Virus record (IMG/VR): IMGVR_UViG_3300025121_000038
Coordinates: 1-64,000 of that record
Length of the DNA: 64,000 nucleotides
Strand: one strand, 5' to 3'
DNA from: a virus
A program made the translations under genes and the position numbers. The notes under the pieces were generated by a model. It saw only the letters and a list, made by a program, of their open reading frames with translations. It was not told where the DNA came from and searched no databases. This document shows positions 1-8,401 of the stretch, piece after piece. Within the stretch, counting starts at the first letter, position 1, and every line of letters begins with the position of its first letter.

Positions 1-225
1 GCTATCGTTATGAAGGTCTTTACAAAACCATGTTCGACCTTCATGCATATAGGCCCGTTGTAAATGACGTTCGGCTTGTGCAAGTTTTTTTGTTCGTTTA
101 CACTCGATGTATTTTTGGACTTCTACTAAAACATGACCAGCATACTCCCAGAAACCTGGATCTGATCCCCAGGTACTAAATCTTTCCAATTTCTTACACA
201 TCGTAAAAATTTCTTGGTCAGTCAT
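1..225 (-). CDS. Hypothetical protein, 3' end outside window
   Basis: Open frame from an ATG at 223-225, preceded by AAGGAT at good spacing, and still open at the window edge (75 codons visible). The visible part is charged and aromatic with one Cys-Lys-Lys stretch and no domain I recognise. It ends the minus-strand gene run of the window. Confidence 0.7.
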   Translation of the reverse strand, partial: MTDQEIFTMCKKLERFSTWGSDPGFWEYAGHVLVEVQKYIECKRTKKLAQAERHLQRAYMHEGRTWFCKDLHNDS

Positions 226-239
226 AACTTTTATCCTTT

Positions 240-587
240 TCAAAAAGCTTTAGTAATAAGAACCTTTTTCATATCCAGCCATCGAGGGCCATTAGGGTAA
301 TAACCGCCTATCACAATACGGCGATATGTGTCTCCCTTCTTGATCTTATTGTTGTGGTCTTTTCGGGCCACTTGAATTGTAGACCTACGAATAGTCTGTA
401 CTTTAGAACCAGTACCACACTCAGAACATTTCATAGTATCGAGATCATTTCCTTCCCATGACCCAGTCCCGCAGACACACTCATACTTCTCAAGACATGA
501 ACAGTCACGTTCAGAGGCATGATACCTGTCTCCACATCTGCCACATGTATTATAAAAAGAATTCCAATCAGGGGGTAGGTTAGACAT
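240..587 (-). CDS. Small zinc-ribbon-like protein (115 aa)
   Basis: Contains four Cys-x2-Cys or Cys-x-Cys pairs (CGRCG, CSC, CVCG, CSECG) in the first 60 residues, a pattern that usually binds two zinc ions and recalls DnaJ-type Cys-rich modules. The C-terminal half is basic. No catalytic motif is visible. Function unknown; nucleic-acid or protein binding is only a guess. Starts with ATG and sits 14 nt upstream of the gene at the window edge. Confidence 0.65.
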   Translation of the reverse strand: MSNLPPDWNSFYNTCGRCGDRYHASERDCSCLEKYECVCGTGSWEGNDLDTMKCSECGTGSKVQTIRRSTIQVARKDHNNKIKKGDTYRRIVIGGYYPNGPRWLDMKKVLITKAF

Positions 588-754
588 GATGTAACCCTCA
601 AATGTTTATTTATTATTTAGTCAACGATTTTATGAAAATCGAAATCAGAGAGTTTTAGAATAGATACTGAACTTTTTAATGTGTTGTTATCCTTTTATAT
701 TTATATTTCTTAGTTAAGACAGGGTGTGCCTGAAAACAAAATACAAGGATATGT

Positions 755-1111
755 ATGACAAAGGATAGATTGTTAAAGTTAACGGCAGAAATTAATAGAT
801 TTGCAGCGGAAGACATCAAAAAACATTTGAATTTCTCTGGGTTTGAAAGAAAAGCATTTCCAGAATCAGAATGTACTGAACCAGATAAAAGGGAAAAAGG
901 TATCTACAAGGCTTCCACTAATTATGTATGCTATTGTATAGACTCAAGATTTAAAGATCAAGCTTATGTTAGAATATTGATCCCTTATGTTTATAAAGAA
1001 AGTAAAGAAGTATTCTATGGTTGGGAAGACAAAGATGGAAACATTTTTGGACACTTCGAAAAAGAAGTAAATATTGAGGATCAAATAGTAATAGCTTGGA
1101 AAAAGATTTAA
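755..1111 (+). CDS. Hypothetical protein (118 aa), plus strand
   Basis: One of the few plus-strand genes that is not a nuclease. ATG at 755 follows an AAGGAT-type ribosome site. It encodes a soluble, charged protein with many Tyr and Lys and no recognised domain. It ends convergently with the next minus-strand gene, overlapping by 4 nt. The 165 nt upstream are very AT-rich and probably hold its promoter, but I could not pick boxes with confidence. Confidence 0.6.
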   Translation: MTKDRLLKLTAEINRFAAEDIKKHLNFSGFERKAFPESECTEPDKREKGIYKASTNYVCYCIDSRFKDQAYVRILIPYVYKESKEVFYGWEDKDGNIFGHFEKEVNIEDQIVIAWKKI

Positions 1112-1416
1112 AAATAATTTCTGAAATAGACCTTAAGCACTGGGTCCAAAATTTCTGGATCAATTCTCTCAACTCCATAGCTTACCAGTGTATTCCTATT
1201 TCTATAGAACCAATCATAAGATATGGCATATAAATTTATATGCAGATGATGATCATCTTTATTCCATACTATTTGTACATAATTTTCGGTCTGTCCTATT
1301 TGAGAATACTCTGGTACAGAATGTTGTTTAAAACATTCAAATAATAACCTTAAAGGACGCTCGTAACCTAAGAAATAGTTGGAGGTGTTTACGTGGATGG
1401 AGATTTCGGTGTGCAA
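1108..1416 (-). CDS. Hypothetical protein (102 aa)
   Basis: Begins with TTG at 1414-1416, 7 nt after the stop of the upstream gene. A weak AAGTGA precedes it. Aromatic-rich soluble protein with no recognised motif. Its 3' end overlaps the convergent plus-strand gene by 4 nt. Confidence 0.55.
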   Translation of the reverse strand: MHTEISIHVNTSNYFLGYERPLRLLFECFKQHSVPEYSQIGQTENYVQIVWNKDDHHLHINLYAISYDWFYRNRNTLVSYGVERIDPEILDPVLKVYFRNYF

Positions 1417-1423
1417 ATATGAG

Positions 1424-1657
1424 TCACTTTAGATATTGAGGGTCTACACCAAACGATCTACCTTTTGTGAAATTCTGCTTGTATAAAGGTATGTTTGGGT
1501 CAATATGGATTGGGAACTTTTGTCGGATCATATGACCCCAGTCAGGCTTACCTTTCATCTTTAATCTTTCAACATACCTTCTATATTGTCTGCTAGTATT
1601 AGCTTCGTCATATAGCTCATATTGTTGTTCAACTGTTTCTGTCTGTGTGTTTTCCAT
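1424..1657 (-). CDS. Hypothetical protein (77 aa)
   Basis: Small hydrophilic protein, helical at the N-terminus with a basic middle, no recognised domain. ATG start; stop is 7 nt from the next gene, suggesting one operon with the macrodomain gene upstream. Confidence 0.6.
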   Translation of the reverse strand: MENTQTETVEQQYELYDEANTSRQYRRYVERLKMKGKPDWGHMIRQKFPIHIDPNIPLYKQNFTKGRSFGVDPQYLK

Positions 1658-1702
1658 TTAACTATCCTTATGTATGGGTTACATTGATAGAATAGTCAAA
1701 TT

Positions 1703-2125
1703 TCAGTTCCATATACAAACTAAAATTTCTATATCTGTATCATCAAAAATCTGATGTATCTTTTCTCTAACTTGACCCCATTGTAGCCTGTCCAAGCCAC
1801 ATCCTATCTTTGGCATGGCTATTTTCTTAATATTATTCTCTATAACCTGCTTTTTCATTAAATGAAGGGTTGCTTCTAATGATTGAAGAGTAGGCTTGCC
1901 ACTGCTTCTAGATTTGGTAATAAGGTTGAATATACGGCCTGTCAAAATACAAGTAGGATTATCTGTAGACAGGCCCGTGTGTTCAATTTTGGATCGTAAA
2001 GAAAACTTCTTTTGCATGGGAACGGCTATACCAGCCCCCATCCGTAAATCCGAAGCTATACAATGAGCAAGGTAATAGTCTTCATTAACGGTAAAGATGT
2101 CTTTATACTTTTCTTGGTAGTTCAT
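1703..2125 (-). CDS. TARG1/ALC1-like macrodomain protein, ADP-ribose hydrolase
   Basis: The 140-aa protein is a single macrodomain resembling vertebrate TARG1 (OARD1), which removes ADP-ribose from protein glutamate or aspartate. Visible family signatures are LAHCIASDLRMGAGIAV (ligand loop), the lysine of LITK followed by SGKPT, and IGCGLDRLQW with the aspartate needed for catalysis in TARG1. Length matches the minimal family. The ATG overlaps the previous stop (ATGA), so translation is probably coupled. Because this window also encodes a PARP-domain protein and a NADAR protein, I infer it edits ADP-ribosylation of phage or host molecules. Binding of free ADP-ribose or another nucleotide is the main alternative. 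Confidence 0.85.
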   Translation of the reverse strand: MNYQEKYKDIFTVNEDYYLAHCIASDLRMGAGIAVPMQKKFSLRSKIEHTGLSTDNPTCILTGRIFNLITKSRSSGKPTLQSLEATLHLMKKQVIENNIKKIAMPKIGCGLDRLQWGQVREKIHQIFDDTDIEILVCIWN

Positions 2126-2574
2126 AAAATTCTGGTCTCATTATTTCGTTCGGGTAATTCAAAAAGATCTGTTGTCAACGTGCCTACTGCCATATCATAA
2201 CATTGTTCGTTTCTGTGTTTTGCACGACTACTTCTATATCTTCGAAAAGTAATTTCATCGCATCTTCTAACTCTCCATCTATACCAAGTAGCTATCTCTA
2301 ACAAAACTTTTGTATCGGGACAATCTTCAGGTATTAAAATTTCAACTTCATGAATACGGTATAAATTTGAAACGCTACGAGTATTAGGCCACTCTATGGC
2401 ATTACATCTAAGTAGCTTTAAGCTAGGACTGTATTCTGTTTTTAAACTATTATAAAGACCTAAAGAAGGCGAGTTAGGCTCTCTATAAAACAACAGATAT
2501 TTGAAAAACCACATCTCGTCCGTTAGTGGGTCTACTAGACGTTCTTTGACTTGTATATCACAAAAAACCTTCAA
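2122..2574 (-). CDS. Hypothetical protein (about 150 aa)
   Basis: The frame is open from an ATG at 2640, but that would overlap the upstream gene by 70 nt. I prefer the TTG at 2572-2574, which shares bases with the upstream stop in the compact style of this genome. Soluble, arginine-rich towards the C-terminus, no recognised domain. Its stop overlaps the macrodomain ATG. Confidence 0.55.
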   Translation of the reverse strand: MKVFCDIQVKERLVDPLTDEMWFFKYLLFYREPNSPSLGLYNSLKTEYSPSLKLLRCNAIEWPNTRSVSNLYRIHEVEILIPEDCPDTKVLLEIATWYRWRVRRCDEITFRRYRSSRAKHRNEQCYDMAVGTLTTDLFELPERNNETRIL

Positions 2575-2762
2575 TGGGGTTCTTTCTCGAGATGTATCAG
2601 CCAAGAAAGTGGAATTATTATCCTTATCCGAGCATGACACTTAGAACATACAACATGATCCCCTAAGTGTCCTACATCGTCTAATTTAATGTCTTGTATA
2701 GTGTAGACAAGTGTTAAACCACACTCACAATTAACTCGTTTCTCTGGATATTCTATATACAA
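2571..2762 (-). CDS. Small zinc-binding protein (63 aa)
   Basis: Starts at TTG (2760-2762) with GGAG upstream. A CEC pair near residue 12 and a CSKC pair near residue 40 form one likely four-cysteine zinc knuckle. Otherwise unrecognised. It overlaps the downstream gene by the stop/start. Confidence 0.55.
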   Translation of the reverse strand: MYIEYPEKRVNCECGLTLVYTIQDIKLDDVGHLGDHVVCSKCHARIRIIIPLSWLIHLEKEPH

Positions 2763-2765
2763 AAT

Positions 2766-2900
2766 TTAATCTCCATCCCTGCCCATATGGGGAATTTTCT
2801 TCGCATCACACTTTTCAAGAAGTGCCCTCTGCCCAAGAAAAATCAGTTACAAAGTCTCGAACCTTGTTCTCCCAAGAGAGCTCCAAGTAAGCTAACTGAG
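2766..2900 (-). pseudogene. Remnant of a short gene with a frameshift
   Basis: Two adjoining reading frames look like halves of one protein: one reads SWENKVRDFVTDFSWAEG, then after a frame change the other continues ALLEKCDAKKIPHMGRDGD and stops. The break lies in a GGGCAGAGGGCA run where loss of one short repeat would explain it. No intact product is predicted. Low certainty. Confidence 0.35.
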
Positions 2901-2904
2901 GAAA

Positions 2905-3243
2905 TTAAACTAGACCTTTTTGAAGCTTATATTCAATAATAGCGTCTCTGGCCTCTTGTACCGCTCTATTCATCTCTTCCCAATTCACATCTACTCTATC
3001 ATTTGCAGTCCAAGACACGTTTTCTAAGGTAACGGTCATCACTATATTAGCATTTGCTTCTTTTCTTATTTCGACAGCTAGTTTGCCAGTCTTTTGACCT
3101 ACAAGTTTTGCTTTCCATTTAAGACGATCCTCTCTACTCATATTGGAGGTATAAACTCCAAGAGGAGCCCCGTCTGCCGAAATGGACTTCCAATCGTCTA
3201 TAGGCATTGTTTTTTCTGTCTTGCCCCAAAATAACAATCCCAT
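2905..3243 (-). CDS. Hypothetical protein (112 aa)
   Basis: Soluble protein with beta-strand-like stretches in the middle and a helical C-terminal 30 residues. No recognised domain. The upstream gene's stop shares a base with its ATG, so the two are probably co-translated. Confidence 0.65.
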   Translation of the reverse strand: MGLLFWGKTEKTMPIDDWKSISADGAPLGVYTSNMSREDRLKWKAKLVGQKTGKLAVEIRKEANANIVMTVTLENVSWTANDRVDVNWEEMNRAVQEARDAIIEYKLQKGLV

Positions 3244-3554
3244 TATTTATCCTCATATTTGAAAAAGTATGCATACCCTCTTGAGGTATCTAGCATATTA
3301 CTTGATCCATCTTCCTCACACCACTCATGTTTATACCATGCATAATGTCCATCTCCAGAGAAAAATCCAGGGTCTTTACCCTCAAAACCTTCAAAGGTAC
3401 TTTCTATACTATGAGTTTCATATTTAAGTCTTATGTCTCTCATATTGTCATCTTTTGCCCAAAAGACTACGAATTTTTCTCCAGGTTTTAATTGGAATAA
3501 TTCAGAAATGGGTAATTCAGGTCGTGAAGATTTAGAAGGATGTTGGACTGACAT
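3243..3554 (-). CDS. Hypothetical protein (103 aa)
   Basis: Acidic and aromatic protein with no recognised domain. It is 8 nt from the gene upstream and overlaps the next gene downstream by one base, within a run of small co-directional genes. Confidence 0.6.
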   Translation of the reverse strand: MSVQHPSKSSRPELPISELFQLKPGEKFVVFWAKDDNMRDIRLKYETHSIESTFEGFEGKDPGFFSGDGHYAWYKHEWCEEDGSSNMLDTSRGYAYFFKYEDK

Positions 3555-3561
3555 CTATTAC

Positions 3562-3882
3562 TCACTCTAAAAGTTTGGTAAAATCTACACCATTACAATC
3601 GAACTTACAACTTCGTACAGATTCCCACGTAATTTCAGATGTATGATAATCTCCGCCTCCGGGACACATATTGATCTTCAGGGTGTCTAAGAGTTCAGAC
3701 AATTCAAATAATTGTACAAAGGTCAAATCACGCTTGAGTTCTGTAAGTTCAAATTTCAGATGTCCTTCAGGACCATAGTATAAAATTTCAATGGGAGTTC
3801 CTCCAAAGAAATTGCCCAAAACATAGGCAATCTTACGAAGATCCTTTTCATAATTGGTTTCAACCAGATATTGGCGTTTCAT
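3562..3882 (-). CDS. Hypothetical protein, tandem paralogue A (106 aa)
   Basis: Clearly related to the neighbour at 3924-4217: shared pattern EGHLKFELTEL, then LFELSELLDTLKI, then a PGG turn and CKFDCNGVDFTKL at the end. The two genes therefore arose by tandem duplication. Function unknown; two conserved cysteines near the C-terminus could bind metal or form a disulfide. Confidence 0.65.
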   Translation of the reverse strand: MKRQYLVETNYEKDLRKIAYVLGNFFGGTPIEILYYGPEGHLKFELTELKRDLTFVQLFELSELLDTLKINMCPGGGDYHTSEITWESVRSCKFDCNGVDFTKLLE

Positions 3883-3923
3883 GACAATCCCATACTTGTT
3901 AGACTAACCTTCTAAATTTTAAT

Positions 3924-4217
3924 TCAAATTTTTGTGAAATCCACATCTTGACAATAAAATTTGCATGTATGGGTTTGTGTCCATTTGAATTTTTCTCCGC
4001 CAGGTTGAAATTGGATTTTTCTAGTATTTAGAAGGTCGGATAGCTGAGACAATTGATCAATACTCAACTTTTCATAAAGATCTGTTAATTTAAAAGTCAA
4101 ATGTCCTTCTAGAGTATACTCTAGGATGACCACAGTGGCGTCGTTAAAAAGGTTACTAATGACGGCTTCTACCTTTTTAATATTGATCTTAGGCCCTGTT
4201 TCTTTAGAAGACTTCAT
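3924..4217 (-). CDS. Hypothetical protein, tandem paralogue B (97 aa)
   Basis: Paralogue of 3562-3882, with EGHLTFKLTDL, LSQLSDLLNTRKI, PGGEKF and CKFYCQDVDFTK in the same order. It is more basic at the N-terminus. No recognised domain. Confidence 0.65.
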   Translation of the reverse strand: MKSSKETGPKINIKKVEAVISNLFNDATVVILEYTLEGHLTFKLTDLYEKLSIDQLSQLSDLLNTRKIQFQPGGEKFKWTQTHTCKFYCQDVDFTKI

Positions 4218-4278
4218 AATTGATATCCTGTATTAAGGTTATTTTATTATCAACGTATGAAGTATGTCTGACATAAGA

Positions 4279-4590
4279 TTATTTCTTGATTCCTCTATGA
4301 TATTCTTTATGCCATGCTTTTACCAGGTTCTCTATATGACTTCGTAGATTATCATCTATATTAAGCAGTGATAAACTCTGTACCGTTGAATCTCGACAAA
4401 ATAAAAGTATCCTCGCTCTATGAGCTTTATTCTCTACCCTGGAGGCAGATTTCATAAGCTCAAAGTAATTGGTAAGGTACCTACCTACTTTTTGCCTGAC
4501 ATGTTTTCTTTGCTTCTCATTTACTATTTCGGCTATGATGTTGGATATAGATCTGGAAACAGGCATTCCACCATGAGTGTACGGATCCAT
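4279..4590 (-). CDS. Hypothetical helical protein (103 aa), paralogue of 26186-26491
   Basis: Predominantly helical. The C-terminal half (RILLFCRDSTVQSL, then HIENLVKAWHKE) matches the pattern of the protein at 26186-26491 (RIAILCRDESLKRV), so the two are dispersed paralogues inside the phage. Function unknown. Confidence 0.6.
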   Translation of the reverse strand: MDPYTHGGMPVSRSISNIIAEIVNEKQRKHVRQKVGRYLTNYFELMKSASRVENKAHRARILLFCRDSTVQSLSLLNIDDNLRSHIENLVKAWHKEYHRGIKK

Positions 4591-4592
4591 GT

Positions 4593-4823
4593 TTACTCCT
4601 CCTTTTCATTCTTGTTCTGGGTACGCGGACGTCCAGCTATAACAAATTTGCGAGACAAATGACTCGTTCGTCTCTCACAACGAGATATTCTACGTTTCCA
4701 CTTAGCCCTTGAACGAGCAACATGTGTTGAATTACACCCCGCTCCTGGGTTACTGTTTTCCCATCTCGGACCATGCTCTGTCCGCTTTTCGTCGCCTGTC
4801 CTTGGGTTATTTCTATTACTCAT
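4593..4823 (-). CDS. Hypothetical very basic protein (76 aa)
   Basis: Arg/Lys-rich, low in hydrophobic residues and likely disordered; nucleic-acid binding is possible from composition alone. It lies directly after rtcB (3 nt gap), so it is likely co-transcribed with the RNA ligase. Confidence 0.5.
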   Translation of the reverse strand: MSNRNNPRTGDEKRTEHGPRWENSNPGAGCNSTHVARSRAKWKRRISRCERRTSHLSRKFVIAGRPRTQNKNEKEE

Positions 4824-4826
4824 GCC

Positions 4827-7220
4827 TTACCCTTTATATGTCATAATCGGCTTGAGACTAGCCACTGGGGCTATGAGTCTGGCCTTTACTTGAGCCTCTA
4901 TGACAGGGCCTATAGGTTTATATGCGTCTGGCCTTTCTTCTATAATACGATCTTCATTGAGGGTTATACACTCGAAACATCGTTCTTCATTATGCTCTTG
5001 AGAAGAACCTTTACGTCCCATCTCAAATCTTGTTTTAGATCGCCCAGCTCCATGAGAACATGATGATACATAATCTTGATTTGCTCGTCCTATCATTAGA
5101 TAGGATCTGTCCCCCATAGAGCCTGGTATCAAAACTGGTTGTCCAAGATGAGCTGGAGTGGCACCTTTTCTATGTACATTCATGTTGTCTTCTTGAAAGA
5201 CAACATTGTGGGGCAAATCATATATAAGAGGAGCTTCCATATCTCCAAATATTTCTCTCACTCGGATCCTTATCAACTCTGCCAGCAACAGTCTATTCAC
5301 ATATGCATAATTTGCAGCAGTATGCATAGCCGTTAGATAATTAGAAACTGCCTCGCCGTGCAGAGGAAAAATTCCAGAAGAAGGATATTTCTTGTCTTTA
5401 GGCCATTGTTCTTTAGCTATTTCTGACCATCTACGCCCAATATGATTGCCTACAGCTCTTGAACCAGTATGCAACATGAATGTGATTTGTCCAGGTTTAA
5501 TGCCCCATTGGTATGCTATAGAATTATCAAATACTTCATCTACTACCTGGAACTCTGCAAAATGGTTCCCACCACCAAGAGTCGCTAAACTGCCGTCTCG
5601 AATATATTGGCGATCCTCAGGAAGCAAATCCTCGGGAGCGTATTTTTTATCCCCTATTTCACTTCCACGACGATATATTTTAGATAACTCTTGAGCTATT
5701 TGATCAAGGTTAGATTTTGCAAGCGTACCTAATGTCTCTTTGGATGATTGTCGTATATCATCTAACCAAGCTTCTACACCCCACTCAAATATATTAGACA
5801 TGGCACTCAAAGTCATAGGAAAATCTCTTGTGCCTAAAAGCAAATCACCTTTCAATAGAGAGGTTAGTTCTTTCTTACCCGACATAAATCTGTCTAAAGC
5901 TAAGTCCATGATATGCAAACGCATTCCGCAATTATGAACAAATACTCCGGCAGACAGAGCAAAATTTTCATGTTCTGGAACTCGTAAACAATAAACAGAT
6001 TCTTTTTCCTCTAGAATTTCTACAGCCAACACTTTATGATTTGTGCCATCACTTTCAGTGGGTTTGCATCTATTCACATGATTTCGTACAAAAAATCCGC
6101 TTCGGCCTTGTTTACCACAATGAGGACAAGTGCGATATCTAAGAGCAACTTCAGAACTTTTGGCTTTTCCTTTTTCACTCAAATTATAAGCTTCTAAATA
6201 TTGCTTACCTCGTTGTCCAGCTTTAGAGCATGCTTCTGCCCATTCCTCTTTTCGTTCAGTCCTATATGCTATTAAATTTTTGGTTCCTCGTTTAGAATAA
6301 AACTCATAACCTTCTGGAGTCTGAGCTTTCTTTTTTATGGCGTCTAATCTCTTTTGTTCAAATTCTGGAGATTGCCAAACTTCGTTCCTACATTCTAGAG
6401 TGTGGTATCTTCTATGATCTTTATGACCCATAAATTTCAAATTTTCTGGGCTATTATTTGCTTTATCAAAATTGATATGATGAATAATGGTTTTTTGCCC
6501 ATCAAACGAGGGTATGGGACCTAAAACATTCGTTCTAGCTAACGCCCAATGAGACCTTTGCCACTTATTTAAATAAGGCTGTTTTACAAGAACGTATCCG
6601 TCTTTGTCCTTTTCACTATAGAAAGGCATCAAAGAATCTGAAACTTTCAAATCTCTCGCTTTCACCCAAGATCCATCTCTTCTCATGAATAGGTGGTCTG
6701 ACGTACACTTAATATATTGGTTATTATCTAAAGTTATTTTTAGAAGAGAAGCATCATCTCGTGTTTTTATAGCTGTTGCTTTAGATCCTGTAATTTTATG
6801 ATCTGTTGTAATAGACCACACCCAAAATTCTCCCCCATGCTCAAATAATTCTTGTAAAGTCTTTTCTGTTCCATCCAGTAAGGGAATTTTTGTGTCTCCT
6901 GTAAAACAGTTTATATCCGTGCCCGTTGCTTGGGGTATGACTATTTCTTCGTCGGTAGCTATAACAGACCCTATAGGTACAACGTCACCTGGATGGAAAT
7001 CCGGAGTGGCACATGCTTTGACCACGACTCCTCCGTCAGGGTGACGGACAGAAGCAAAATTGATGAGTTGATCAACCGCCTTCTTCTCTAATGGTAAGCC
7101 GTCAGGGAGGAGAATACGTATAGTCGGATGCAAATCCGACGTAATAAAATAGACGTCACCATCTCTTTCAAGTTGGATTCCGTCTTTAAGATATGCTTTT
7201 TTAATTCGGTCAAATGACAC
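4827..7220 (-). CDS. rtcB: RtcB RNA ligase interrupted by an HNH intein
   Basis: RtcB joins RNA 2',3'-cyclic-phosphate (or 3'-phosphate) ends to 5'-OH ends with GTP and Mn2+, repairing cut tRNAs. The N-extein is residues 1-104; an intein of about 326 residues starts at Cys105 (CFTGDTKIP) and ends at VFVHN, with Cys431 opening the C-extein CGMRLH. The insertion is at the metal-binding cysteine of the active site. The intein carries an HNH nuclease core (IIHHINFDKANNSPENL) and a CPHC zinc ribbon. The C-extein holds GGGNHFAE, HTGSRAVG and the guanylylation region near SCSHGAGR. The start is GTG, directly abutted by a hairpin. RtcB fits a phage that may need to counter host anticodon nucleases and carries its own tRNAs. 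Confidence 0.95.
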   Translation of the reverse strand: MSFDRIKKAYLKDGIQLERDGDVYFITSDLHPTIRILLPDGLPLEKKAVDQLINFASVRHPDGGVVVKACATPDFHPGDVVPIGSVIATDEEIVIPQATGTDINCFTGDTKIPLLDGTEKTLQELFEHGGEFWVWSITTDHKITGSKATAIKTRDDASLLKITLDNNQYIKCTSDHLFMRRDGSWVKARDLKVSDSLMPFYSEKDKDGYVLVKQPYLNKWQRSHWALARTNVLGPIPSFDGQKTIIHHINFDKANNSPENLKFMGHKDHRRYHTLECRNEVWQSPEFEQKRLDAIKKKAQTPEGYEFYSKRGTKNLIAYRTERKEEWAEACSKAGQRGKQYLEAYNLSEKGKAKSSEVALRYRTCPHCGKQGRSGFFVRNHVNRCKPTESDGTNHKVLAVEILEEKESVYCLRVPEHENFALSAGVFVHNCGMRLHIMDLALDRFMSGKKELTSLLKGDLLLGTRDFPMTLSAMSNIFEWGVEAWLDDIRQSSKETLGTLAKSNLDQIAQELSKIYRRGSEIGDKKYAPEDLLPEDRQYIRDGSLATLGGGNHFAEFQVVDEVFDNSIAYQWGIKPGQITFMLHTGSRAVGNHIGRRWSEIAKEQWPKDKKYPSSGIFPLHGEAVSNYLTAMHTAANYAYVNRLLLAELIRIRVREIFGDMEAPLIYDLPHNVVFQEDNMNVHRKGATPAHLGQPVLIPGSMGDRSYLMIGRANQDYVSSCSHGAGRSKTRFEMGRKGSSQEHNEERCFECITLNEDRIIEERPDAYKPIGPVIEAQVKARLIAPVASLKPIMTYKG
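5931..6908 (-). mobile_element. Intein with HNH homing endonuclease inside rtcB
   Basis: In-frame segment of about 326 residues with splice junctions Asn104/Cys105 and Asn430/Cys431. The first block has CFTGDTKI, a TxxH-like block is CTSDHLFM, and the last block ends VHN followed by Cys, all typical of class 1 inteins. The HNH motif and a four-cysteine ribbon in the middle mark it as a mobile, full-length intein rather than a mini-intein. Confidence 0.9.
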
Positions 7221-7221
7221 G

Positions 7222-7258
7222 GTTTAACATCTCTAAAGGTTTTATAGAGATGTTAAAC
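7222..7258 (-). promoter_or_regulatory. Perfect hairpin touching the rtcB start codon
   Basis: A 14-bp perfect inverted repeat (7222-7235 and 7245-7258, 9-nt loop) ends one base before the GTG of rtcB. Any ribosome site for rtcB must lie in the stem. No T-run follows, so it is not an ordinary terminator. Control of translation, perhaps by the ligase itself, is an inference. Confidence 0.6.
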
Positions 7259-7294
7259 GAGGTGGGAGTATTAAAAGTTAGAAGATATCAGAAT

Positions 7295-7319
7295 ATAAAA
7301 AGGCCACCCATATGGGCCA
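7295..7319 (-). terminator. Probable intrinsic terminator after the 7428-7799 gene
   Basis: On the minus strand a GGCC...GGCC hairpin with an inner CCCATATGGG palindrome is followed by TTTTTAT. It would end transcripts from the upstream genes and leave rtcB to its own promoter in the 75 nt that follow. Confidence 0.55.
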
Positions 7320-7427
7320 CATTAAAATATAGGAACATGTATTGTAGGTCAAACTATTACTAATATTGCATGTGGAAGCTTCTTAATGCATATGTAAAGA
7401 CGAGTAGAAAAGCTAGATTTTGTAAAT

Positions 7428-7799
7428 CTATTTGGAGAGGATTAATTTTATCTCTTCTAGGTTCATTTCCCAAACAGACCCATGTTCTTGTTCATAGGCT
7501 CTTATCTTCATCGCATCCTCAAATGAAAAATGATCCCCTTGTTTATTGATCGTGACTTGAAACATTTTCAAGTCATCCTGGTGCATCGGACGTATGTCTA
7601 TGACTTCGCCTTCTTCTAATCGAGAAGACCAGTCTAATACGCCACCATTTTGGTCTACAGCTATGAAACTATGATATCTAAGACACTGTGTCTCTTGTTC
7701 ATTTATAACATCTTCCAATCTAGTATGTTGTGATCCAGAATGATAGATATAACAGGTCCTAGGTCTTCCATTGAAATTGAGAGTGCAGGTTTTAGTCAT
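7428..7799 (-). CDS. Hypothetical protein (123 aa)
   Basis: The N-terminal half alternates hydrophobic and polar residues like a small beta-rich fold and ends in GEVIDIRPM; the C-terminal half is helical. No recognised domain. Overlaps the upstream gene by 8 nt. Confidence 0.6.
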   Translation of the reverse strand: MTKTCTLNFNGRPRTCYIYHSGSQHTRLEDVINEQETQCLRYHSFIAVDQNGGVLDWSSRLEEGEVIDIRPMHQDDLKMFQVTINKQGDHFSFEDAMKIRAYEQEHGSVWEMNLEEIKLILSK

Positions 7800-8310
7800 T
7801 TTTCAACCTTTGGAGGATATTTTCAAAAATGGAAGGAGATACAGTAATGGTATTTGTGATACCATCTTTAGTCTTTTGTACAAGAACAACATTATTGTCT
7901 CTGGTTCCACAGTATACAGAACACTCAGGGTCAGAATAGAGGACCGTTTTCTGATTGAAGTCTTTCTGAGACTTCAATATTTTAAGATGCTCTTCTAATT
8001 TTTGAATGTCTTGACAAATTGTCTCTCGTTTACGAGCAAACATTAAAAATTCGGGCATACCCAAATCATTTTCACTATCTGGTAAAAGAACTTTAATTCT
8101 CTCATTAGCAGAAGTACTCTGACCAGGTGTTGCAAGTCGGAGATACTGCCCCAAATGTGGACTTGCATCCTTGTTCTCCCACGAAACTATATACTGGTCC
8201 ATTCCTCCGATAGAAGATCGGATTCGAAGTATTTCTCCGAGACCGTAAGGATTTGTTTCCCGCTCTGTTCTACCAAAAAATACTTTATCACCGACTTTAA
8301 AACTGTCCAC
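7792..8310 (-). CDS. KOW/SH3-like protein, paralogue of 18930-19454 (172 aa)
   Basis: Starts FKVGDKVFF, a typical opening of small SH3-like barrels (KOW), then has a linker with KVLLP, a helical middle and a beta-like C-terminal part (VVLVQKT). The protein at 18930-19454 has the same plan (FKIGDFVLL, KVLLP, ITLLQKT), so they are paralogues. Function unknown; RNA binding is possible for such barrels. Confidence 0.6.
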   Translation of the reverse strand: MDSFKVGDKVFFGRTERETNPYGLGEILRIRSSIGGMDQYIVSWENKDASPHLGQYLRLATPGQSTSANERIKVLLPDSENDLGMPEFLMFARKRETICQDIQKLEEHLKILKSQKDFNQKTVLYSDPECSVYCGTRDNNVVLVQKTKDGITNTITVSPSIFENILQRLKND

Positions 8311-8401
8311 AAAAACTCTCTCTTTCTAATAAGATATAAGTAAATAGATAAATGTCTGCACCCCTTTTTGCAGTTTACGACATTGATGCGCACCTAGCCT
8401 T

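Noticed and set aside
2905-3243. UAA readthrough into the remnant at 2766-2900, linked to the ochre-reading tRNA
   Set aside because: The frame does continue after TAA, but the extension is itself frameshifted within 30 codons, so it looks like decay.
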